Assembly (NCBI GenBank): GCA_016201685.1
Contig: JACQCJ010000062.1
Span: forward strand, 1 to 12,144
Origin: Candidatus Peregrinibacteria bacterium
GTDB lineage: Bacteria; Patescibacteriota; Gracilibacteria; Peribacterales; Peribacteraceae
Reading direction: 5' to 3'
DNA: 12,144 nucleotides
Notes under the pieces: generated by a model
What the model was told of the DNA's origin: nothing
Databases searched by the model: none
The model's input: the letters and a program-made list of their open reading frames with translations, nothing else
Position numbers and translations under genes: made by a program
In this document: positions 1 through 5,076 of the stretch, piece by piece
How the letters are laid out: every line of letters begins with the position of its first letter
How positions within the stretch are numbered: position 1 is the stretch's first letter

Positions 1-168
1 CCCGCGCTCAAAGATGCCGCGGTGCTCGAACATCGGCGTATCGATGCGCCGGTAGCCGGCCTGACGCGCGCGATGACGCACGGCCTTCTTGATGTACGTC
101 ATGTACTGATGATCCTCCGGGAGGACGTCGTGCGTGCCTTTGGGTGTGCGGAACAGCGGCTCAGCCAT
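1..168 (-). CDS. hisS: Histidyl-tRNA synthetase, N-terminal part (runs off window)
   Basis: The enzyme charges tRNA-His with histidine in the cytoplasm. Only the first 56 codons are present, reading leftward from an ATG at 168-166. The N-terminus has the class II HisRS signature TPKGTHDVLPED (residues 8-19), corresponding to the usual PRGTxDxLP element. The motif 1 region follows: GYRRIDTPMFEHRGIFERG, residues 38-56, matching the family pattern GYxEIxTPxFE. Catalytic motifs 2 and 3 and the histidine-binding loops lie outside the window. No Shine-Dalgarno site precedes the ATG on its strand. A tRNA-His gene lies about 1 kb away, so synthetase and substrate are neighbours. The family call is firm from motif spacing. 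Confidence 0.93.
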   Translation of the reverse strand, partial: MAEPLFRTPKGTHDVLPEDHQYMTYIKKAVRHRARQAGYRRIDTPMFEHRGIFERG

Positions 169-225
169 GACAAGTAAGGAGGCAAGGAGAGAGCGTACCA
201 TCGGCGTGATACGGTGCCAAGGAGA

Positions 226-290
226 GAATTACGAGTTACGAATGGCAATTGGAGATTGGACGTTCATTCGTAATTCGTCATTCGTAATTC
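226..290. repeat. Inverted and direct repeat built on GAATTACGAATG
   Basis: The left arm GAATTACGAGTTACGAATG (226-244) faces a right arm made of two direct copies of CATTCGTAATTC (265-276 and 279-290) separated by GT. The reverse complement of the right-arm unit is GAATTACGAATG, so the arms can pair across a 20-nt centre. The block lies between divergently transcribed hisS and the secreted-protein gene, and is AT-rich against its surroundings. Repeats of this wording seem familiar from CPR intergenic regions, but that is recollection, not a search result. No coding potential is evident. Confidence 0.75.
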
Positions 291-321
291 TCACAAAAAA
301 GAGGTGCTCGCACTGGCTTCG

Positions 322-330
322 TGGTAAACT
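322..330 (+). promoter_or_regulatory. Possible extended -10 promoter of the secreted-protein gene
   Basis: TG at 322-323 followed one base later by TAAACT (325-330, four of six matches to TATAAT) forms an extended -10 element. No good -35 is visible. The box ends 10 nt before the ATG at 341, so transcription would begin within a few bases of the start codon. Confidence 0.4.
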
Positions 331-340
331 TTTTTCCACT

Positions 341-880
341 ATGCCTCCTTCCCGCTCCGTTCGATTGCTGTTGATCGTCTGTTCGTTCTTCTGCCTCATT
401 CCCTTCGCGTCCGCGACCTTCTATCACACCGATCCGCTGTCCGGTGGCGGCTCTCGCACGTTCATCGCCTTCCTCAACCGCTTCATCGCGATGCCGAAAG
501 GTTGGACGATCACCGTGAACAACGGCACCGCAATATTCGATGCCGCAGGCCGCAGACATTGTACGCTGAGCCTCTTCGACACGGCCGAGTGCGACTACAC
601 GAAGCTCGGCCAGCGGGTATCGAAGACGTGGGCGGCCGCTGGCAAGACGCCAGATTCGTCCGTGCAGTTCGTGCGCATCGGCGGCGTGCAGGGCGCCGCG
701 TTCACGTGGACGGAGCCGGGCGGAGCGGCGGGCGAGGAGCAACACTGGTGTGTCGTCCCGCTCCACGTGGTGCGCGGATCCGAAATCATCGCGCGCAAAG
801 ACGATGCCTTGAGTGTGCGCGTCATCCAGTCCACCCTCCTCGCGCAGCTCATCGTCGCGGAGCGGAGGTCGGGGAGGTGA
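341..880 (+). CDS. Secreted hypothetical protein (179 aa)
   Basis: I do not recognise this family. The ATG at 341 is chosen over an upstream in-frame start because it puts a typical signal peptide at the N-terminus: basic MPPSRSVR, a hydrophobic core LLLIVCSFFCLIPF, then ASA before TFYH (cleavage near residue 25). The mature part, about 150 residues, has three cysteines and a pattern resembling small exported proteins that carry a fatty-acid- or stress-type beta fold: MPKGWTITVNNGTAIFD early and GGVQGAAFTWTEPGG later. No catalytic motif is visible. It is divergent from hisS and followed by hairpins just after the stop. It is probably extracytoplasmic; its function is unknown. Confidence 0.7.
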   Translation: MPPSRSVRLLLIVCSFFCLIPFASATFYHTDPLSGGGSRTFIAFLNRFIAMPKGWTITVNNGTAIFDAAGRRHCTLSLFDTAECDYTKLGQRVSKTWAAAGKTPDSSVQFVRIGGVQGAAFTWTEPGGAAGEEQHWCVVPLHVVRGSEIIARKDDALSVRVIQSTLLAQLIVAERRSGR

Positions 881-886
881 GTGGGC

Positions 887-928
887 AAGAACGAATGACG
901 CGTTCTTCCCCGACGACTCAAATCGGGG
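887..928 (+). terminator. Two tandem hairpins after the secreted-protein gene
   Basis: AAGAACG (887-893) pairs perfectly with CGTTCTT (901-907) around a 7-nt loop. CCCCGA (908-913) pairs with TCGGGG (923-928) immediately afterwards. They begin 7 nt past the TGA at 880. There is no proper T-tract, so an intrinsic terminator is possible but unproven. Confidence 0.35.
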
Positions 929-1007
929 GTTGCCTGAAGTGCAGGCCGGAGACCGCATCGTAGACATCATGGGAAATTTCCGCGATGGCGGAAGCCTCGT
1001 CGGCGAT

Positions 1008-1069
1008 GGCGGGCGTAGCTCCCACCTTCCCCTGAGTCCGCCGAAGGGTTCGGTGGGCAGGCAGTTGGT
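1008..1069 (+). pseudogene. Broken tRNA-His copy 1 (5' part with insert)
   Basis: GGCGGGCGTAGCTC (1008-1021) is identical to the first 14 nt of the tRNA-His at 1191. It is interrupted after the D-stem GCTC by a palindromic insert of about 41 nt. The D-loop sequence AGTTGGT resumes at 1063-1069. Nothing resembling the anticodon or T arms follows, so this is a remnant. Confidence 0.5.
1022..1062. repeat. Palindromic element A inside a tRNA-His remnant
   Basis: A roughly 41-nt GC-rich element starting CCACC and ending GGTGGGCAGGC, with its ends complementary. Inside it, CCGCCGAA (1038-1045) pairs with TTCGGTGG (1049-1056) over a GGG loop, an 8-bp stem with one G-T pair. It shares its GGGCAGG end and its C-rich start with element B at 1114, suggesting one family of small palindromic repeats. 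Confidence 0.45.
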
Positions 1070-1090
1070 CCAATGGTAGTATCAAACTAT

Positions 1091-1173
1091 GGCGGGCGTA
1101 GCTCAGTTGGTTACCCGCCTCCGCCCTCGCTGTGCTCGGGCTACGGACGGGCAGGGAGCGCCAGGTCATGGTA
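1091..1173 (+). pseudogene. Broken tRNA-His copy 2 with D-loop insert
   Basis: GGCGGGCGTAGCTC plus the D-loop AGTTGGTTA (1091-1113) is a normal tRNA 5' part, including the GG that the intact tRNA at 1191 lacks. A 42-nt palindromic insert follows. Then GAGCGCCAGGTCATGG (1156-1171) matches 14 of 16 bases of the D-stem/anticodon arm of the downstream tRNA-His. The anticodon region is changed, and the 3' half of the anticodon stem and the T arm are gone. The copy should not give a functional tRNA. Confidence 0.55.
1114..1155. repeat. Palindromic element B inside a tRNA-His remnant
   Basis: A 42-nt GC-rich imperfect hairpin. The outer CCCG pairs with CGGG, TCCG pairs with CGGA, and CCC pairs with GGG around the loop TCGCTGTGCTC. 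It ends in GGGCAGG like element A at 1022-1062 and begins with a similar C-rich arm. It sits exactly between the D-loop and the 3' D-stem of a tRNA-His copy, which defines its borders well. Confidence 0.5.
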
Positions 1174-1190
1174 TTGTTCTTTCATCGGAT

Positions 1191-1265
1191 GGCGGGCGTA
1201 GCTCAGTTTAGAGCGCCAGGTTGTGGCCCTGGAGGTCGAGGGTTCAAGCCCCTTCGCTCGCCCCA
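1191..1265 (+). tRNA. tRNA-His (anticodon GTG), CCA encoded
   Basis: Arms read directly: G-1 at 1191; acceptor GCGGGCG (1192-1198) paired with CGCTCGC (1255-1261), one G-T; discriminator C at 1262 opposite G-1, the tRNA-His hallmark; CCA at 1263-1265. The D-stem is GCTC/GAGC, and the anticodon stem CCAGG/CCTGG holds loop TTGTGGC with anticodon GTG (1223-1225). The T arm is GAGGG/CCCTT with loop TTCAAGC. Oddity: the D-loop is only AGTTTA (1205-1210) and lacks the G18-G19 pair that normally contacts the T-loop. Copy 2 upstream keeps AGTTGGTTA. The gene may be functional despite this, or may be decaying with another copy elsewhere. Identity is sure; function less so. Confidence 0.88.
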
Positions 1266-1294
1266 TTGACAAGTTATGTTATGTAAATTATAAT
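1266..1294 (+). promoter_or_regulatory. Consensus sigma-70-type promoter next to tRNA-His
   Basis: TTGACA (1266-1271), a 17-bp spacer, and TATAAT (1289-1294) match consensus at every position. The -35 box begins directly after the tRNA CCA end. The predicted start near 1301 leaves a leader of about 22 nt without a Shine-Dalgarno site before the ATG at 1323. Confidence 0.85.
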
Positions 1295-1322
1295 GACTAT
1301 ATAGTACTTTCCTGCTTCTTCT

Positions 1323-1607
1323 ATGAACGAAATTAAAGATGGTGTTACTCAAATCATTGGAAAACGCTGGATTCCTATAAACGAAGGAGAATGGAGCGAG
1401 CTTTCTGTGGGCATCGGCCAAAACGCAAGATTGGGAGAAGGATATTTCGATGAATTTCGAGAACGGATAAAGGCAATCGGAGGATCAGATGTCGATCTCG
1501 AAGTAGAAAATGATATTGGTCATCAAGTGGGGGGGCAGGCTGCAACGTCGTTCAAAATACGAACAGCGGTGTTGAATGCACTCAGAGGCAACTTCGAGAA
1601 CATTTGA
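1323..1607 (+). CDS. Hypothetical protein (94 aa), AT-richer than neighbours
   Basis: Not recognised. A small soluble, charged protein with no signal peptide or membrane segment. It has an N-terminal part with IIGKRWIPINEGEWSEL, a helical middle (GYFDEFRERIKAIGG), an acidic stretch (DVDLEVEND), and a C-terminal helix TAVLNALRGNF. Codon use and base composition are visibly more AT-rich than in flanking genes. The gene lies immediately downstream of tRNA-His behind a perfect consensus promoter, a position typical of integrated foreign DNA. Reality as a gene is supported mainly by the promoter and composition. A short control protein or an antitoxin-like protein would fit but is not shown. Confidence 0.6.
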   Translation: MNEIKDGVTQIIGKRWIPINEGEWSELSVGIGQNARLGEGYFDEFRERIKAIGGSDVDLEVENDIGHQVGGQAATSFKIRTAVLNALRGNFENI

Positions 1608-1759
1608 CAGTATCGTTTCTTCGACTCAAGGATGAAGAAGGGCGGCTCTATCCATTACATTCATCCCCGCCTTCCACTGATTATTCCCGAGGAACTGGAT
1701 GCGCGTTTTGAAACCGAACAAATAATAACCTTGTTGCATCCATTCTCAATACTGCACGA

Positions 1760-3978
1760 TCACTCTCTGGCAAAGCGTTTAGCGCGTTCGCGGAGTTCCG
1801 AGACCTTCTCTCGCACGGCCTGAGTCCAGCTTCGCTCGCTGCGATGTGCCTCCTTAGCCGTGAGGGTGATCGAAGAGAGGTATCCCAGACAATCGCCCGC
1901 ACCCATAGACTGGAGGAACGCTCGCACACGCTCTTCAGTGGGATGCAGCGTCGCGTCGTACTCAGTGAATGCGGGGGATCCCCCAGGATCATTCGCAGTC
2001 AGGCGCGTCGCTTGCTTGCGTGGGATCACCAGGGGCCTGCCGCCATCGCCGATGGCGATCTCGGGCTTGTTGCCGGGTGTCACGCCGGGCACGGTGATCG
2101 ACTCGCACAGCCTGGCGCGCAGAGCGGCATCGTCGGCGTCGTGACGCGCACGGGGCATGAGCACTTGTCCGGGAATCCAGGGAAATCCGTTCACGCCATC
2201 CAGCCGCAGTCCGTGCGACAGCACCCCGAACGGCGTCACGCCCAGGCGGCTCGTGCTGAACTGTTGCTGACACACGTACACGCCGTATTCCGGTCCCTCG
2301 GTACGGTGCCGGTTGCTGTGCAGCGCGCGGCCGATCAGCCGGAGGAGGACATCCGGGCTCACCTGCATGCCGATCGTCAGATTCTCGATATTCGGCAGAT
2401 CCATGGAATCGGCAGCCAGCGCAGGAGATGTCACCAGGATGTTGGGGCCTGTCTGGCGCGTCTGGATGAACCATGCCTCCAGGAGCGCTTTCTGTGATTT
2501 GCCTGCAGCCAGGCTCTCGCTTGCCCTGCCATATCGAAGCAGTAGACCTGGGCATCGAGCTCGGTTTTTTCCTCGTAGCGCTGTCGCAGGCGCTTGGCCG
2601 CCTCACGCGTGAGCTGAGGATGCGTGATGAAGAGCATATCCATCTCCCACGGTTGCTTCCTCGGCAAGGATGGAACGTGTTTGAAGTGCTGATCGAGCAG
2701 CTGCTCAAGCGCAAGATGCGATTCGGCGGGATAGTGCATTTGCTCCTTGGATGGGAAGACATTCACGCGCACGGAAGGCAGGGTCACACCGATGGCTTCC
2801 TGCAGCTTCTGAGAAGGCGAGACACGATCCCACTTGCGCCCGTAGTTGATACTCGTTGCACCGATGACGAGCGGTCGCTGCTTGCCGGAGGCCATCACCG
2901 GATCCTGGAAGCTCCCGGCCGGGTGTTGCCGCGCCTCGTCGCAGAGGACCACTCCCGTGTCGGCGATGAGCTCGGGCATCATCAAACGCATGGCTTTGCT
3001 CCTGAAGGCCGTGCTCGTCGTGAGCAGCACCCTCGGCAGTGCATGCGTGGACGGTTCGGCAGATGACGGGAGGACGTTCCATTCTTGTCTGGCGTAGACG
3101 GGATAGTCGCGTGGTAGGGCAAATGCGGCATCACCGGCATACGCGACCGCACCTTCTTCGGAATGAGCCCCATCGGGAAAGCTCAAGAGTTCCGGAACGC
3201 CGATATCGTCGATGCCCGTCACGGTCGTTGCGCGGCCGCAGAGCAGCAGCGCGGCTGCATCGAGAAATTGCTCGCCGCCCTCGTCGTCGTTCACTGCGCT
3301 TCCTACGACGTCGCGAATGCGCTTTCGGGTGGCGTCCAGGTCAGCCGTGCGGCCCTCGAAGAGGGGTGCCCAAACTTTCGGCGGGAGCAATTTGTCGACG
3401 AGATCGGGAAAGATGTTCTTGAGATCACGCCGCAGGCCGCGAATCAGCGAAGGACTCGCCTCGTTGGGCGGCGTTGCCAGCATGTGATGGAGTGCGCCTG
3501 CGAGGCCCACCGTCTTGCTGGTCAGGTGGTACGCTTTCGCCGTGGTGAAGGCGATGGCTCCCTGGAGAATGCCCTTCAATTGGAGACGCACCAACGCTTG
3601 CATCAGGATGCCGAGCACGCGAGTCTTGCCGGTGCCGGCCGGCCCTTCGATCAGGAGAGATGAGGGAGACTCTTCGCCGCGGCACAGGGAGCTTGCGGCC
3701 CAAGTGACATGGGCACGCTGGCTGTCGTACAGCCGATCCCCCTGCACGATCCACGCTTTCCGCTCGTACTCGGCGAGAAGTGCGAAGAGCTCGTGCTGGA
3801 GGGCGACGTTGAGCGCGGGTGCGCCGTGCTGCAGGCGCATGAATGCGTCGATGTTGTCAGGCGGGTAGCTAACACCCGTGTTGTCGTCCGGGGGGAATAC
3901 CGCCACGAGATCCCTGCGCCGCCGCACGTACGTTTTCTCGTCGATAGGCCGCAGGGTATTACGTGAGGTGGTTGCCAT
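1760..3978 (-). pseudogene. SF2-type DEAD/DEAH-like helicase, frameshifted
   Basis: An NTP-driven nucleic-acid helicase/translocase of superfamily 2, encoded in two overlapping frames. The first frame (3978 to about 2518, ~487 codons) has Walker A EGPAGTGKTR (residues 111-120), motif Ia AIAFTTAKAY, motif II VVLCDEAR (343-350), motif III IGATS (372-376) and a motif IV-like LFITHPQL (449-456). The second frame (about 2518 to 1760) continues with motif V-like NILVTSPALAADSMDLP and motif VI-like LLRLIGRAL, then an unrecognised C-terminal domain. The frames join near 2515-2525, where one extra G would restore CFDMAGQAESLAAGKSQKALL. Without it the first frame ends at 2431, losing motifs V and VI. 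No slippery heptamer is visible, so mutation or sequencing error is likelier than programmed shifting. The restored length is about 739 aa. No nuclease or methylase partner is nearby. Confidence 0.8.
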
Positions 3979-3992
3979 ACTGGCGGCCAGGA

Positions 3993-4012
3993 ATGATACG
4001 ATGAAATATCAT
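3993..4012 (-). promoter_or_regulatory. Helicase promoter -10 inside an inverted repeat
   Basis: ATGATA (3993-3998) and TATCAT (4007-4012) form a perfect 6-bp inverted repeat around 8 nt. Read on the minus strand, the 3998-3993 half is TATCAT, a fair -10 box (five of six) 14 nt before the helicase ATG at 3978. A repressor site overlapping the promoter would be possible. No clear -35 is seen. Confidence 0.35.
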
Positions 4013-4139
4013 CATGTATACTCGTTTCACTCAATAATCCCACAAAATCCGGAGAGCCAGAAAATTCTCCAAAGAATGCCTCCGTAGCTTTCATACGTCT
4101 TCTTGAGGAAAATGGAGAACAACGGATGTGGAGAGAAAA

Positions 4140-4168
4140 TTGAGAAAATGAAAGCGAAGGGGTATACA
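4140..4168 (+). promoter_or_regulatory. Possible plus-strand promoter
   Basis: TTGAGA (4140-4145), a 17-bp spacer, then TATACA (4163-4168). The -35 matches five of six and the -10 four of six. It points toward the short ORF at 4214 and the hairpin-rich region beyond, with a predicted start near 4175. Confidence 0.4.
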
Positions 4169-4213
4169 ACATGTCACTATCTGCTTTTCACACTTTGGCA
4201 TGGAGGAGAAAGC

Positions 4214-4270
4214 ATGAGAGGAAAGATCTACCATAAGAGCGAACTCATTCAGGGTACTATTCCGATTTGA
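4214..4270 (+). CDS. Possible 18-aa leader peptide or small protein
   Basis: ATG at 4214 to TGA at 4268-4270 encodes MRGKIYHKSELIQGTIPI. It would not count on length alone. However, a strong Shine-Dalgarno GGAGGA (4202-4207) lies 6 nt upstream, in a window where such sites are otherwise almost absent, and a plausible promoter ends at 4168. It precedes a GC-rich region with strong hairpins, so a leader peptide is one reading; a truncated gene start is another. No homology is known to me. Confidence 0.3.
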   Translation: MRGKIYHKSELIQGTIPI

Positions 4271-4300
4271 AGTGCCTAATTTTCGTTACCGTGGAGCCAA

Positions 4301-4476
4301 TCGACAACAAGTCGAATCAAAAGCACCCCCTATCCAGATGGGACAGGGGGGCAAGGAAGTCACGGGTTACCTCAACGCCCCCCAGCGGAATACGGGGGTG
4401 GCCGCGGGAACTGGGCATGGTCACGCGGAGTGGGTGAGCCGGATGTGTAGGGCACAAGGACCCTACTCATCGGCTC
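4301..4476 (+). ncRNA. Candidate structured RNA (four strong hairpins)
   Basis: Successive stems: TCGAC/GTCGA (4301-4305/4311-4315); CCCCCT/AGGGGG (4326-4331/4345-4350) with inner TCC/GGA; CCCCC/GGGGG (4379-4383/4394-4398); and a long arm GAGCCG plus ATG (4436-4445, one bulged G) with CATCGGCTC (4468-4476), capped by TAGGG/CCCTA (4448-4452/4461-4465). This density is unlike the other spacers. Phrases such as GCGGGAACTGGGCA followed by GAGTGGGTGAGCCGG remind me of domain I of bacterial group II introns, but no domain V or reverse transcriptase is present. I find no RNase P, SRP or tmRNA signature. The plus strand is suggested only by the upstream promoter. Class unknown. Confidence 0.35.
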
Positions 4477-4515
4477 GATGTGAAGAGGACGGACCGCCCT
4501 GGCAATGAATCGCCA

Positions 4516-4824
4516 TCAGCGGCGATTGATATCATCAACGACGGCGTTCCTGATCTGCTGGATCAGGTTTTCCCGGCTCTCCCGCCGGTACTGCAGAAAA
4601 GCAGGGAGAGCATAGCGTCCAAGCCAGGTTAGGACGCTTCCCGCGGAAATTCCCGCAATCCATGCCCTGGCTTCCTGTGTCCAGGACACAAATCGGGTGA
4701 TTTCCTCAGCCCCGATGACTCCAGTGACCAACAAGGTCACTGTTGTCGCCGCTCCGAGACCGGTGATCGCCAGCAAGACGAAAACCAGTTTCAGGAGCGA
4801 CACCAGTGCTTTAGCGAACCACAT
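4516..4824 (-). CDS. Small two-helix membrane protein (102 aa)
   Basis: Not recognised. The start at 4824 is fixed by a perfect Shine-Dalgarno AGGAGGA (minus strand, 4837-4831) six bases upstream; a longer in-frame extension to 5019 lacks support. Two hydrophobic segments are visible, about residues 7-38 (LVSLLKLVFVLLAITGLGAA) and 54-77 (WIAGISAGSVLTWLGRYALPAF), with a polar turn AEEITRFVSWTQEAR between them. A charged C-terminal tail LQYRRESRENLIQQIRNAV follows. Size and topology resemble holins, phage shock-type or pilin-like proteins, but no family motif decides. It has its own promoter and a folded leader, so it is separate from the operon upstream. Confidence 0.72.
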   Translation of the reverse strand: MWFAKALVSLLKLVFVLLAITGLGAATTVTLLVTGVIGAEEITRFVSWTQEARAWIAGISAGSVLTWLGRYALPAFLQYRRESRENLIQQIRNAVVDDINRR

Positions 4825-4848
4825 GACAATTCCTCCTGAAAGGTAACT

Positions 4849-4891
4849 GAGGTCCCGTTGATTTGAAGGAGCCACTCCTTCCGGGAACCTC
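4849..4891 (-). promoter_or_regulatory. Stable hairpin in the 5' leader of the 102-aa gene
   Basis: Outer arms 4849-4857 and 4882-4891 (CGGGACCTC with GAGGTTCCCG on the minus strand) pair over nine positions with one bulged T. The inner arms GAAGGAG (4865-4871) and CTCCTTC (4875-4881) pair perfectly over a 3-nt loop. The structure ends 11 bases before the Shine-Dalgarno, with no T-tract, so it could control translation or mRNA stability. No known riboswitch class is recognised. Confidence 0.5.
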
Positions 4892-4901
4892 CTCTTTGCG
4901 T

Positions 4902-4929
4902 AGAATATAAATAGAACGAGACAAGTCAA
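4902..4929 (-). promoter_or_regulatory. Promoter of the 102-aa membrane protein gene
   Basis: On the minus strand, TTGACT (4929-4924) and TATTCT (4907-4902) are separated by 16 bp; the -35 matches five of six and the -10 four of six. The predicted start near 4895 gives a leader of about 70 nt containing the hairpin at 4849-4891 and the Shine-Dalgarno. This is the longest leader in the window. Confidence 0.5.
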
Positions 4930-5076
4930 AAATAAATTGTCATCACTGCTGAGATCGTTACATGGAAGCCAGAAGTTTATTCTCGCACCTGCGAAAGATC
5001 GTAGCATCGAAGTGAACATCGCACGTCTGCATCAGATAGTGATGGATGATAGTGATTGCAGCATTCAATGGCATGA

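Larger units (their letters stand above)
881..1190. other. Non-coding stretch with hairpins and tRNA-His fragments
   Basis: No convincing gene lies here. The stretch holds two post-stop hairpins, a small palindrome (TTCCGC/GCGGAA near 978-993), two broken copies of a tRNA-His 5' part, and two palindromic inserts of about 40 nt. These parts are listed separately. The open frames crossing it look like arbitrary GC-rich frames without family resemblance. Confidence 0.6.

Noticed and set aside
1632..1823. A 63-codon plus-strand frame after the 94-aa gene
   Set aside because: Its end runs antisense into the helicase C-terminus, it has no ribosome site or -10 box, and no recognisable sequence.
1844..3663. 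Plus-strand frames antisense to the helicase
   Set aside because: They mirror the helicase coding strand and carry no motifs, while the minus frames carry Walker A, Walker B and the other SF2 motifs.
4171..4236. A 21-codon ORF starting at 4171
   Set aside because: Its ATG lies only 2 nt after the -10 box, before the predicted transcription start, and it has no ribosome site.
4436..4476. Group II intron domain V
   Set aside because: It starts GAGCCGGATG like some domain V elements, but is 41 nt instead of about 34, and lacks the expected loop and the two-base bulge on the 3' side.
4272..4508. A 78-codon plus-strand frame
   Set aside because: It coincides with the hairpin-rich GC region, and its low-complexity protein has no family look; structure explains the sequence better.
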